Assembly (NCBI RefSeq): GCF_014898815.1
Contig: NW_026515528.1
Location: forward strand, 186,001 to 250,000
Origin: Panonychus citri
Lineage: Eukaryota; Arthropoda; Arachnida; Trombidiformes; Tetranychidae
Reading direction: 5' to 3'
Length of the DNA: 64,000 nucleotides
The notes under the pieces were generated by a model, which saw nothing but the letters and a program-made list of their open reading frames with translations, did not search any database and had not been told where the DNA came from. A program made the position numbers and the translations under genes. This document shows, in pieces, positions 24,955-38,553 of the stretch (position 1 is its first letter; each line of letters opens with the position of its first letter).

Positions 24955-25840
24955 AAGAAAAGCGATACCTAAGTGAGGCCAGTTTTCGGAAAGTCTTCGA
25001 AAGAAACTTTTTCTGAGGCCACTTTTTTCTGATCTCATAACTCGGTCGTTCGGAACTTTTTTTGGCTAAAAAACTATTAGCTACTGATAGCTTACCACAT
25101 TCACTATAAATGGTGTAAATTTCAAAATAATATCATGAAAAGTTTTTCCGAAAAATGAAATTTTCTTGAGCTGAAAATTTTGAAAAAATTGAAAGGGACG
25201 AAACTCTCAATGTTAGAACCGTCCATAGACTTAACATGGGCTCAAGAGGTTTTCAAACATTTATTATCTCCTGAGCGGTTTACCATATTGAGCCAGTATT
25301 ATTGACCTGAAACTTTGGGAACACTCAGTTATCAGCATCCTTAGCATTTATATTTTGCTCACAATTAAAGTTCAAAAATATTCCCTTTCAACCTTTGGTA
25401 ATTACTCTCTGTCTCTCTTTCAATCAAAATCTTAGCTTAACAGCAATGTAAAGGGTGCAACGGATAAAGTGATTAAGACTATCAAGTGATAATTTAATCC
25501 AAAGATATTTGATCAAAGATCAATTTGCAATCGATTGGATTGTGATCATCAATTTGCTTACCTGTTCAAGGTAAATTAAAGCTCATACTAATCACAATTA
25601 TACGTTAAACCCTTTAATTGATTGACAATTAGATTATACATGAAGGATACGAGAATAAGTCAAAGGTGAAAAGAGGAAATTACAACTTTTGACCCTTAAC
25701 CCCAATGACATTGGTTCTATTTTTTGGCGCAGAATTCGAAAAGCCATTGAATGGTGTTTTGGATACATGATATTGTATCTTTGTAGCGATTCAGGTTCAA
25801 TGTTTGCATCGAAAAACGTGAATCGTAATAATTGTGTGGT
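24955..25840. other. Complex-sequence island, possible decayed interspersed repeat
   Basis: This stretch differs from its surroundings. It has few runs, more even base use and scattered CG dinucleotides (for example ATAACTCGGTCGTTCGGAAC near 25036-25055 and GAGCGGTTTACC near 25273). No long open frame is present. The texture is that of a decayed repeat copy or unique imported sequence. Whether it is repetitive cannot be judged from one window. Confidence 0.4.
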
Positions 25841-28800
25841 CAGTTGATTTAAATGTTATTAAAGTTGATTGAAGAGAAACAAAAATGGTTGATTGTTGAT
25901 TAGTTTGATAAATTGTTGATGATTATGATGTTAATCATGTTTAACTTTTTTGTATTGCTGGTTTTTAAATGTTATCGATAGGATTTAGTTAACTGCTACC
26001 ATTTGGATAATGATTAAGTAAACATTGATTGTTATAATCTAATCCAATATATGCTATTAATTTATAAAGTTAATCTTGTAAATAAGAGAGTTGGATAAAC
26101 AATCTGTAGTTGTTACAATGAATTAAAGTTGATTAACAGTTAATCAACTAATCAAATAAATTATTATCCTACAATTAAACGTGACTTTTAACAAGTTAAT
26201 TAATTATATAAACAGACAAAGTAATCGTTACATTTTCCCAATTTACTATTAAATTAAGTGGACAGTTAAGTTAATCAGTTTTCAAACTTTTTCCCTGATA
26301 AAAAAACAACAACAACAACAACAACAGTCAACAACAATTAAACTCATCACAACAATCAACTCATTAATTATCCCCTTGTAATCATTTGTGTTACCTACTT
26401 CCTGTAATAATAACAATGCTCATCACTAATCAATTAAATTATTATTGATTATAATCACCAGTTTTACTTGATTACTTGAAATCTATCATCATTAAACTAA
26501 ATTAAACGTTTTTCCAAAGCAATTTAAGTTGATTTTTGATTTCGATTCTCAATTCTCTTGATTGTTTCAAAACTCTTTATTATTATTATTACTTTTGCTT
26601 GTAAATATTGATTGATAACTTGATTATAATCGTTATCGTGATTATGATTAACTGGAAAACTTGATTATCTCAAGTTTAAAACGATTAATTGTTAAATACT
26701 ACTGTTGATTGCGGGGGGATGTTGATGTTTCATTTCAAATCAATTGATTGATGAAATCCATCATCAACACTTGACATAATATTTACTGCAATTAACTATT
26801 TTAATCATAATTTTGCTGATGGTGATGATGATTATTATTATTATCATGAATATATAACTTGAAATCTGATATCTTGATACAAATCATTACTACAACAATC
26901 AAGAGGTAATGTTAATGATACAGTTTTTGATTATAATTATTATTGTAATAGTTAAATGGGAAACCTGTCAAGAGGTAGCGATTAAATTAATCACAATTTA
27001 TTGATCATAATTTATATCAAATCAACATTTAAAAACCGTTACAATGATGATTGCTTGGGATTTACTGTTATTATTATTAATGTATCAAGTTGATTGTTAT
27101 TATTTAACAAATTGTTGATTGTTGACATTTTCAACCACTTAATATCATTAATTATAATTATTTTTTTTGCCTCGTTTGTAATATTATATAAGTTTACAAC
27201 AAGAAACAATCAAAACAATCAGCCAATGTAATTAAACTAATCATTGAGAAATTAAATTGCCATCAAAAGTGTAATTTGATTATTATTGATTAGCTAATTA
27301 CTGTTGAGACACTTATAATATGATCAGAGAGACTTAGAACAAGATCAACAACAATTAAGCTTCAGATTGATTTGTTTTCTCAATTGGTTTAATTATCGAT
27401 TACCAATCATTTTAATTGTTTAATTATATCCATGTATCAATAGTTAATAAGTTCATCTCGAGTTGAGTGATAATCTTTTCAGAAATTGGAAAATAATTAC
27501 GATTTTCAATCAATTATTAGTTCAAATCTGAATATTTTTCCTTTCGTAATCTCATCATCATGATCCATTTCCTGTTCCTTTCAACTAATTATCTTTGAAC
27601 ACGGACTGACCAAAGGGCATCAGTTATTAATTGGCCTCCGAAAACGGGACAAAAAACTTTAAGATCGTTTATCATTTCAACTTTTTTTTCTCAATCAACT
27701 TTTGTTTTAATTATTCCATCTAATTACTAACTAATAACTCATTGATAATAGTATAATAATCGTTGTAGAAAAAGTTAAAAAGTAAAAAAATTTGAATGGT
27801 AAATCTTAATTATCGGTAAATCGGTAATCAAGTTGATTAATGATCAAAAGTTTCATGAAAGTTAATCACAATCATGAATCTGATTGATTGTTTTTTATTT
27901 ATTTCCAATTGGTTGTTAATTGATTTGAAAATCATTTTAAAAGGGAGAGGATGAAGAAAAAAAGTTTCAACTGACAAAGTTAATTTTGTTGTGATCTCGA
28001 TTAAAATTAATGATTTAATCATCAATTTAGTTGACATTTTAATGATGATGATAAGGTGATAGGTCAAATAATGATGTTTGGAGTCTATGTGAATATCTCA
28101 TCAATCATCTTCTCATTTTCTTGCTTATAGTGATGAAGTTGAAGATGATGGATCAAAGGATGAGGAAGATAAAAGATTGGCTTTTATCCCAATCATCATT
28201 TTCATCATCATCATTTAACCCAAAGGTAAAAGTGATGAAGATTAAATTGTTAACAGAAGATCATTAATCAACAGTTTTTTCACTTTACAATATACTTTTT
28301 TTTTGGGAACGAACAAAATTTTCAGGATAAATTAACATGAAATTAACTATAAATAATAATCATCATGATGTGTGAGCTTTAATTATCATCATCATCATGA
28401 TAATCTGATGCTTATTAAGGCGAGAAAAATCATCTTTTCGTGTAGACTTCAATCCAATCCCCTTTTCTTCATCATCTTCATCATCATTTTTCATCTTAAC
28501 GATTATCATTTATATCAATGACCTCCAACCTCAGTTATTATCAGAATTAGAATCAGAATTAGAACCAGAACTTTATTTTTTATTTGTTTCCACTCTCGTT
28601 TCTCCTTGATTATCTTAATCACTTTGTTCATGATTAAATAATCAACTAATCAAGTAGTCAAAAGGTATAAAATGGTAACAGTGTAAATCATTAATTATTT
28701 ATATTAATTGTTATTATCATATTGTGATCATTAGAAAGCAGCAAAGTTAATTTGCTTTTTTTTTAACAATCAACTTGATTGTTGGTGGTAAAACTAATCA

Positions 28801-30077
28801 AAGATAAATTATTAATCATTATGAGGTTCATGTTTTCATATATATACATGATTACTGTTGAAATATATTGTTTCAAGTTATTAAATTGTGAAGAAAACCA
28901 AAAAAAAAATATTAAATAAATGTAATACTTGATTACTGTTAATCATAACAATCAAAGTAATCACTTCAAATTAATGTTAATCTCAATTGTTATTGTTGTT
29001 GTTGTTTTGGCTGATGCAATAACACAATTATTAAATTGTCAATGTTATAATTAAACTCTTGAAGGATAAACTTTTTTGTTCCCTAACAATCAGCTAATTG
29101 GTGTAAGTTATTAATTCATACGAGCGGGAACAAACTTTATTTTTAAAGTTTGTCAAGTTTGTTTGTTTTCGAGACCTCGAGTATATTAAATACACAGACT
29201 TTGAGTTTACAATCACTTTCTAAATCATTAACGCAATTGAATACAATCAATAAGAGATAAAAGTTAATTCAGAGATATACTAATAAGTATTTTCCTCTCG
29301 TTTAAGGATAATCTCAAAAGTAATCGCTGGTCAATGGTCATCTGATTAGCTATCAAGTCGAGTCCTTGTAGTTTTGGCTCGATTTTGTATCTCAAATTTG
29401 GCTTAATCTTTGATGTAAATTGATTATTAATCAATTGTTGGCACATTTAAAAAGGTAAAAAGTTATTAAACTTAATTTGATTAATTGGCACTTTCTTTCA
29501 GTTTTAAATTGTTACTGTTGATTTATAAATTGTCTACTACTGATTATTTATTACCATCATTATAAATTATATTATATGACAAATTTTAAATAGTTGACAA
29601 GTTATAAATAATATCTCATTGAGTTGAGGATATTTTTTTTTATCAAAACAACAATTTATTTTTCACTACTTAAAACTTATCATCATCTTCGTCCTCGTCT
29701 TCATCTCTTTAGAGTTGAGAGTGTAAGCTTATCATGAAGATGATCGATTTTTTTTCTTTCTCTCTCATCTTTGAATTATCAGCGTCTCAGAATTTTCTTC
29801 AAATAATCGATAAAATAGAAAAATTTAAATTTTCATTATTCACTTTTCATCTTTTCATCATCATCATTTTTCTCCTTTTCTGTCATCTTCATGATTTATA
29901 CTAGAAGAAAGTATTTATCTTCCTCTTACATTACCTTATGTAAACCCATCATCATCATCATCATCATCATCATGGATGAAACTGAAGTTGTTTATATTTG
30001 ATTGGGTGGTGGTGGGTGTAGATGATTGGAGTGAGTGATGCAAAGGTTTTGGATCATCAATTGATGCAGAAAAGATT

Positions 30078-30082
<5 letters not shown>

Positions 30083-30126
<44 letters not shown>
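30083..30126. repeat. (GA)n microsatellite
   Basis: About 22 GA units without interruption. Confidence 0.95.
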
Positions 30127-30129
<3 letters not shown>

Positions 30130-30712
30130 AGATGAAGTGACAATTTTTTTTTCATCAGAAATTGAAAGAAGATAAAATCGATTCGTCCGAAAACTAATTC
30201 ATGACTTCATGATGTTGATAATAAATTCACTTTCACTTTGATTCCTTTACATTACCACCTTCTAACAGTTAAAAGATATAAGCGAAACATCATCATCGAT
30301 GAACCAATCTGATTATCTTTCACCTTTCATGATAACAAAAAAAAAATACTGAACAACAGAATTGAAACTCATGCTGACAATAACATCTACATGATATCAT
30401 CCAACAGACTGATGATTATCATCATCATTATAATGATGAAGAAGATAATTGTAACCATCAACATCATCTGTATCACATCAATCTTATTATTATTACAAAT
30501 CACAAGCAACAAAGATAAGTAATAATACTATCAACTTGTTTTCTTCATCTTCATTAACATCATTATTATCTTCTTTGTCATCATTATCATTATCATCATA
30601 ATCACAATCACAATCATGTGAATCAGTGAGATGTAAAAACTGGGAAGAGTAAATAAAATCATTAATCATTTGGTAATCAAGATTCATTTAACACACACAA
30701 CCTAAAGAGGAA

Positions 30713-30716
<4 letters not shown>

Positions 30717-30772
<56 letters not shown>
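30717..30772. repeat. (GA)n microsatellite, longest in the window
   Basis: About 28 GA units. It encodes a spurious Ser-Leu repeat in the minus-strand frame. Confidence 0.95.
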
Positions 30773-30778
<6 letters not shown>

Positions 30779-33700
30779 AACAAAAAAAGATGATGAAGAT
30801 GATGATAGGAACAAATTAGTTTTCTAAAAAAAATGGAAAAGCAAATGATGATAATAGTTGATAATGATGATATTACAAAACAATCTCCGTGATAGTTACT
30901 CAGGTAACACACTCACTTACAGGTAATTTATTCACTTAGATAACATTGGATGGAAAAAAAGTGAAAAATTTACAATCAACAATTAATTTGCTTAACAAGT
31001 TTGCTAAATAACCAACAAAGCAACACCTTAATTTTCATTATGATTCCAATGATTATCGTCCTATCAAGACAATTTTCCCACCTTCAACCTTATCCTGTCT
31101 CTCCTCTTCCTCTCCTCCACCCACTAATTGACTTTTCACCTTGAAAATTTCCAAAGTATAAAAGGTAAACCTAAAGACCATGGAAAACTTTAAAAAGAAA
31201 CTCAATTATCATTGAAACAATTAACTAATCATCTGCCATCAAAAGTTTCGTCGCAACAAACATATTGATTTTCCTTGTTGTAGTACATAAAATCAATACT
31301 ATTACAATAATAATATCATTTTCATCACAATTGATTAAACTTTAATTGTGATGGAAATTGTTTACTTTTCTTGTTGATTGTTATTAACTTTTTCTCGCCT
31401 ATTTGTAAGTTACACTTACAGTTTATACAGTAATTTAAATTGATAATTTAAAGCCTAATAAACAGTTAATTTAATGATGTAATAAATAATTTTCCGGGTT
31501 CAATTGAATTGTTTTTCTTACTTATCAATTAACATCAATGGTAATCATATGTTTCATCATTTTAATGGTGATTTTCATTGTTTTATTTATCATTTTCCCT
31601 CCTTTTTTCACCTCACTTCTTATATTTATCATGACAGTTAACTGGCAATTTCAAGTTGTATTATGTATATTATATTATACACCAATTGTTACTCTTGTTA
31701 AATTGTATATTATAAATAAAATTGAACATATTCAGCAGAAAAAATATAATAATAATGATAATAACAATAATATATAGCACTTTTCACCATTGGATATGTA
31801 TGAATAAAAAAAAGTTCAGTCTCAACTGTCTAACTTACCTGAATAATAATCACCGGTAACATGTAATATATGAAATGGTTATGGCTGTGAATTCATATTG
31901 ACTGTTTATCTGATGATTGACGATGCTTTTTATTTCTCATCTTTATCTTCATCATCATCATCATTTTACATTTTCTCCTCTTTCATCTCCAAGGTGAGAA
32001 AAAAAAGTGAAGTCTTTAGAAAAAAAAAGAAAAGGAGAGAAAAGAAAAGATTTATTCTTTTCCATCATCATCATCTTTTCCATCCATCAGTATGCACTCA
32101 TTGTTATCCACCACCAACACCACCACCTCATCTTCCTCCTCCTCCTCTTCATCCTCCTACTTTTTTACTCACACACACAGGTAAATGTAGGTGAGAGCAT
32201 GAGATGTATGTATGTATTATTATATGGAAACTGATGATTACCTGGAAAGATTATAAAATGAATTATATGGTAAATTAAATGAACCCATTGTTATACTCAC
32301 TTTTCTCATCATTTTCTTATCTCCATCCTCATCCTTTACATGTTTTTTATTACCTTTACCCTTGGGGCTTAATATGATTTTCTTGTTAAATTACTTTACA
32401 CAATATTGTAAACATATACTACTACTACTATGTGGATGTTAAATTGAATGTTTAACAAATTGTAAAAAATTGTTTCTCTTTTCAAAATTAAATCTCAATT
32501 GTAATTCAATTGTAATTTTCTGTTTATGATACTCTTCATATCATCCAATGGTTACTATTACATTGTAGATTATTATTATCATTGGTAACAATCAATTTCT
32601 TTTGGTGAATCACAATTGATTAGATTTCAATTGTAATCTAATATTGGCAATCTCTTTTCACCAATAGTTTCCTTGTTTCTTTTACCATCAAATCATATGT
32701 TTACTTTTCTTGTTGATTGTTGATAAGTTCGTGTACATTATCAACATTGTTGATTGTTGTTGATACTTTTCTTGATTGAGATTGAAGTAAATCAATGGAC
32801 AAATTGATATGGTGATTATCATTACACAATTCTGATTGTTTCATCATCTTAATAAGAGATGAATAAGTTTTCAGTTTGAAAAATATTGATGATAATGATT
32901 AATGATTTTCACTCAATTATCCATGATTAGTGACAATTAATCAATTACTCTCTCTCTCTCTCTCTCTCTCTATTGTATTGTTTTAATTTAATCAAATTTA
33001 ACGGTTCTTTTTGTTTGGTTTGTGACAATTACTCATTATTATTATATCATTTCAAACGGAAACTCATGAGGAGACATAAAAAAAGTTCATTGAGAACATT
33101 ATTTCTTCCGGTTCTTCCAGTTAATTCATTTATTATCATCAATGGTGTTTCTCATGATAATGTTTCTTCATCTTCATTGAAGATGATGATTATCATGATG
33201 ATTTCCTCTTCTGTCTATCTGATACTTTAGTTGTTCATATTATCAGCATGTATCAACATGTCAACAGAGATTTAAAATGATGATGATGATGATAACTTTA
33301 ATTGTCTTCTTAAATTATCCTCCATCTTAATCACAATCAATATTGTCCAGAAAAAATATTCCTATTGAAACTTAATTGCAACCAAAGCAATTTGTTAATC
33401 TGCTTTCTGTTAATTTGTCATTCTCATGCGATAATGATAATTTATTTATCACAATTAAATTGAACAATTAATACTACTCAGTGTTAAATTGTCAACCTTA
33501 ATTTAATTCAATTTGATCATTTTTTTCCCTATTCTTTATTATAACAAAATGATCTTACTCTCTAATGGTTAACTGTTAATTTGATTGTTTAATTGTTTAG
33601 TATTTACAATTGAAAGTGACACTGGTTGATAATGAAGACTAATGATTATCATGTTAGCTAATTGTTAATTGTGTTTGTTTTATTATAATTCCTTCAAAGT

Positions 33701-35619
33701 TCATTAATTTCAATTTAATTATAATTTAATTTAATTCAATTGACTCTTGTTTCCTTATTGTTATTATAATATTATTACTAGTTGATAATTAAGTGGTTTA
33801 AATAAACAATCAGGTTGAGAAAAAAGGAGCAAAATTAAACTTTAAAACTGATTAACAATTAAAAATTTGACTGATGATCAGGGAAAAGTTATCGAAGTAC
33901 AATTAAGTTAATGATTAATTAGATGACTAACTATCTGTTCAATTCTTGATTCTCATCTTCTTCTTAGTATCTAATTGAGCTTAGAAAACTTGTCAATGAT
34001 GCCAAGTTAATGAAGATAATAAATCAGTGTACCAACAATTAGCATGAGAAAAGTAAATTGTAATCATGATGATGGTGAAAATAATGTTTTGATTAAAGAG
34101 AAAAGGAAACAATTAATATAATAAAAGAGATTGAATTAAAAAGTTTGATGATATTAACCAAAGAGATGGAGATGAAGATGAAGATGAGGATGAGGATGAT
34201 AAGCTTGATGATGAACATCATCCACGTTTAGTAAATAAACATTGACTCAAACACTTAACTTGATTTGAGCTCTTTGACTCGTATTCATCTTTGTATCATC
34301 CTCATCATTTGATTATGACTTTGGTGAATGAAGAAGATAGAAAGAGAAAGTAAATCCAGAGAGAGAGAGAGAGAGATGTCCCAAGATGCTGGTTAAATCT
34401 CCCATAAAATATTTCTCATCCTCCCTCAGCATCATCATCATCTTTTTCTTCCTCCTCTTCATTTTCTCATTCTTTTGCCTGTTCATTTTTTCTTCTTCTT
34501 CTTTGCAATATTATCATGAGAAGACATATTTCATCATGACCTGATGGTTTACTCACTTTATTTTTATCTTCATCTCCTCCCTTTTCATATAATCATCATC
34601 TTGATCCATTCAGAATTGGTTATCCCATTATAATGACAAATTACAGTGATTACCGGAGACTGGATAACATCGCCTTTTATTATCACTTTTTCACTCTCTT
34701 TCTCTCATCCTCATCGAACACACTCAACATGTTCATCATCCTCATCATCTCATCAACTTCATCTCTATCTCTATCCCTTGTTCTTGGCTATTATCATCCT
34801 TCATCCTTCTGGTCATCATCAACCAATCAACCTGAAAATCTTATCCTCTCTCTCTCTCTCTCTCTCTCTCTAGATGACTTGTTAAACTTTCCTTCATCAT
34901 AATCATCTTAAACTAGTAAAAGTTGATGATGATAATGATGATATCCCTCCTCCGCATCCTCCTCCCTGGTTAAATCACTATTATCATCCCATTAAACTTT
35001 ATCCTCATCATCAGATGAACAAACCTTGTAACATAAAATTTTGACAAGCATCATTTTTATTGATAAACCTTTTTTTTATTTCATCATTTACTTGATTTAA
35101 ATTGAGGTAAACACAATCAAAATCAGATTCTTGACTTTTTACCATCAGCATCATCATCATCATTTGCCTTTCCTTTTATAATCATGAATGTAAAATGATT
35201 GTTGTTGAATATGATTACTTATTTTTTTTATATTCAACAATCATCATCATAATGATGTGACTGTTTTCAATGGGTTTTACTTGTAATTCACTGATGATGA
35301 TAAATAAAAAAAAGAGGAGCCAAGAGATGATGAAAATGATAAAAGTAATCACTGGCAACAGAATAGGGAGTAAATTAAATGAAGTAAAAGTTTGTAAATA
35401 ATGAAAGTGATGAGGATAAGAAAGGATTAGTTATAAGGATGAAAGAGGAAGATGATGAGGATAAATTTGGCACCTAAGATGAGAAAGACTGATGAGAGAG
35501 GGAGAAGATGATAAAATTGATGAAGCTCAATTAATTTTGTGTAACTTGTCCAAAAGACTTTTTTAACCTCATTTTTTATCTTCTTCTTCCTCCTTCTCAT
35601 CATCACTCATCTTCATATT

Positions 35620-35657
<38 letters not shown>

Positions 35658-36435
35658 AACCGAACTTTTTTGCTCAATTAATCGATTTTCCGATTTTCAT
35701 CAATCAATTTTGTTTTTCTCTGTGACAGAAAAAAATAAATGTCAATCTATTGTTGTTGTAATAATTTCAATCGACTTGAATTCACTTCAATCAATTTATT
35801 TTCTTGTCTTAATTAATCATTCATATTTCTTTTTGTTTTCGATTGTAAGATTGATTGTGATTAATTTATTATATTTTGATGATTAGAATTGATTTGAATC
35901 ATTTAGTTGTTGATTTTTATTCTGGGAAGAGAGAAGAAAGTTTCTTTTGAATCTCATTGATTCTAGAAGGTGAGATTAATTGTTATTTGTTAATAATAAT
36001 CCAAGTTGATAACTAATATTAACAAAAATATACAGTTAATTGTTGAACTTAATTGTGTGTGTTTGTATTTGTTTGTATTTTTTGAGAGTTTTTGTTTGTT
36101 AGCAAAAATGATTAAATAAATAATCAAATAATTGACAGGTAATTTAACAGGTAAATTAGCTTATATTTTTTACCGCCTTCCCTTTTTAATAGTAAAGCTT
36201 TGAAACATATCAATTACTATCAATTTATCATAATGTAATTTAAAGTTGATCTTAATATTTGTTTCTCTTAATTGTCTTAATTTCTTGCATTAATTTACAT
36301 TATATATTTGGTTGAGAAGGTGGTGATTGTAGCAGTGGCTTAGTTGGTGATCAGTGGATTGTGCTGATGATTAAACCTTTTCCCTTAATTTGATAATCAC
36401 CAGAATTTCAAATACATTTAAGCTTTAATTGTTTC

Positions 36436-38553
36436 TCAAGGCAGTATGGGTGGACCAAGGCGTCCGGTATATGGTCCATAAGGGGGATAATGCATATTTA
36501 ATTGGGATCCAGGGGGTGGTTTGTGCATCGGTCCAGTTAAACCATTAGTTAAGGTGCTCAATGGAGATCCATTGTTGGTTAAAGATTTGTACGGATGATA
36601 ACGATTAACTGGATCGAAAGCAGTTCGCCTTAAACCAGCAATTGGACTGGTTAACATGGGATCAAGATGCGGATATTGACCGAGAAAGGCAAGCGCTGAA
36701 ACGGAGGTTGGATCAGAGGAGGTGTGATTGCGAAGGTGTTGATGTAACTCTTCTGAAGAGGTAAACCTTTTACCACAATAGGTATTACCTATCATCCAAC
36801 TGCAAATATTGGGTTTACCGTTAGCATTTGAAGCAGCGGCGGCAGCAGCAGCGGCTGATGTTGCATGTGGTGAATTGGCTGATGATGTAGGTGGATTTCC
36901 AGGGTGATGATGTTGATGGTGTTGGTGTTGTTGATGTTGATGATGGGGAGGAGGTGGGTAGAATGCATTACCAGGTAAGTAGCCGTTTGCTTGAAGAGCG
37001 GCTATTTGATGGCTCATTGATGTTGTCATTTGAGATGTAACATGTGAACATTGGGTACATCCGGCTGGACAAGCTGATACCTGATGATGACCTAACACAT
37101 TGGCGGCTGCATTAAACCGACATCCAGCACAAAAAGGGTCTCGGCACATACTTGGCGAATGACAGTGTCCAGCAACTGCGGCAGCAACAGCGGCCACTGA
37201 AGCTGGATCATAACCAGTTGGCGGTGGTGGTGGAAGGCCAAGATATGGTGAGAGCGAAGGGTATGGTACATATTTCGAGACATTATCTACAGTTAATGAG
37301 TGCGGTGTCGATGATTGTTGATGGGGAGGTAAACAACCATTGCAATTGGAGCCTTTTGATGGCGATGAACGATTAACATGAGCAGTTGAAGTTGAAGTTG
37401 TATTTGAAGATGTACAGTTTGTAGATGATGTCGATGATGTGGTTGATGATGATGAAGAGGATGGTGAAATGATATTAGACACATTTGATGAAGATGAACT
37501 TTTTACATTCTCCCGTTTGTTTAAACAATTTGATTCATAGGTTTTAGAAACACTTTCACTATTATTATTATTATTGATATAATGTTTACTATTATTATTA
37601 TTATGTACTCGATTTTTGTTATCACTATCGTGTACCGATGATGTTGAGCGGATTCTTGTTTCATCAGGACACTTTTTTTTACTGATAATATGATCTTCAT
37701 ATGGCTTAAATGAGCATCCATTTGACTCACTATTACTAATGGTTGTTACATTATTCCCAATGTAACTGCCAGTAGATGAAGATGATGAATGATTTGATGC
37801 TGTAGAAACGTTAATATTAACATTGTGTACTGAATTATTATTACTATTGATGGTGTTGTTGTTGTTGGTGGTGGTGGTGTTTGATCCGGTCACTGAATTG
37901 GCACTGGTTCGACTTGTTGGTGTAACAGGGGTTGCATTTCGCAAAGGTGATACAGATAAACGACAAGAATCATTGTTTTTACGTGAAGAAGATTCAATTG
38001 AAGAAGATGAAGAAGAAGATAGGGATGATGAAGATGAGGATGAATTATTTGACGATTTAACATGGTCAATAGACGATTTGGCCAATTTACTTGTAGTTGT
38101 ATCCACACCAATGTTTCGACAAGTTTCTGCTAAAAGTGCCAAAGGACTTTTACCTTCGTCATACTAAATGAAAGGGAATATTGGAAAGTAACAAAAGAAA
38201 AGCAATAAATTTAAAAAAAATGTCACACATTTAGAGTAATTGATTTGAAAGTAATAAAATTTAGATCTACACAATAAAAGAGGCCAATTTGGCACTAATC
38301 TTAATTTATATAACTATTAAATTTGAGCTTAATTTTAACATTCTAACTCGAACAATTTAATCACCTAGTCAATTTTTTGATTGTCTGTCATGATAGATAA
38401 ATCAAAATAATATAATAAAGTGAAGGAAAAAAAAGAGGAAAAAGCAAATTGAAGAAAATGGCAAAGGTAAAAACAGTCAGAATGAACAAAGAGAAGAGAA
38501 AATTATCAACTCACCCGAAATTCGGATTGAACGAAATTGGTTGTTGATGACAT
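36436..38553 (-). CDS. noc/elB: NET-family zinc-finger repressor (no ocelli / elbow B type)
   Basis: Nuclear transcriptional co-repressor of the NocA/Nlz/Elbow/TLP-1 family, which patterns appendages, eyes and trachea in flies. Two coding exons: 38553-38515 (13 codons from ATG, donor GTGAGT) and 38163-36436, joined in phase 0 across a 351-bp intron, giving 588 residues. Motifs in order: the Sp motif SPLALLAETC (19-28), the Groucho-type FKPY motif (165-168), CRDPFCAGC (about 353-361), and one C2H2 finger CSWMIGNTYCGKRF...HQHLRNH (about 467-492). This order is diagnostic of the family. Linkers are long Ser, Asn, His and Ala runs, which explains the antisense open frames. Insects have two paralogues, noc and elB. 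I cannot say which this is. The start is chosen because the exon 1 ATG runs directly into a good donor. Confidence 0.93.

Larger units (their letters stand above)
25841..36435. other. Gene-poor region downstream of the noc gene
   Basis: No supportable gene. It contains long GA runs (30083-30126, 30717-30772, 35621-35652), TC runs (32946-32970, 34847-34871), an ATC run (29946-29973), and several CAGGTAA/TTACCTG motifs (30899, 30919, 31836, 32178, 32237, 36137, 36149). A 79-codon, very hydrophobic open frame at 31538-31777 is noted among the findings but not called as a gene. The 3' UTR of the minus-strand noc gene should lie in the last few hundred bases. Confidence 0.6.

Noticed and set aside
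30688..30912. Open frame with a long Ser-Leu repeat
   Set aside because: Encoded by the (GA)n run at 30717-30772. The repeat keeps frames open by itself.
31898..32234. Two overlapping frames with Lys-, His- and Pro-rich segments
   Set aside because: Built from AAG, CAT and CCTCCT simple repeats, with no conserved motif or splice structure.
37152..38167. Plus-strand frames opposite the noc exon
   Set aside because: Antisense shadows of the Ser/Asn/Ala repeat coding sequence. The minus strand has the family motifs.
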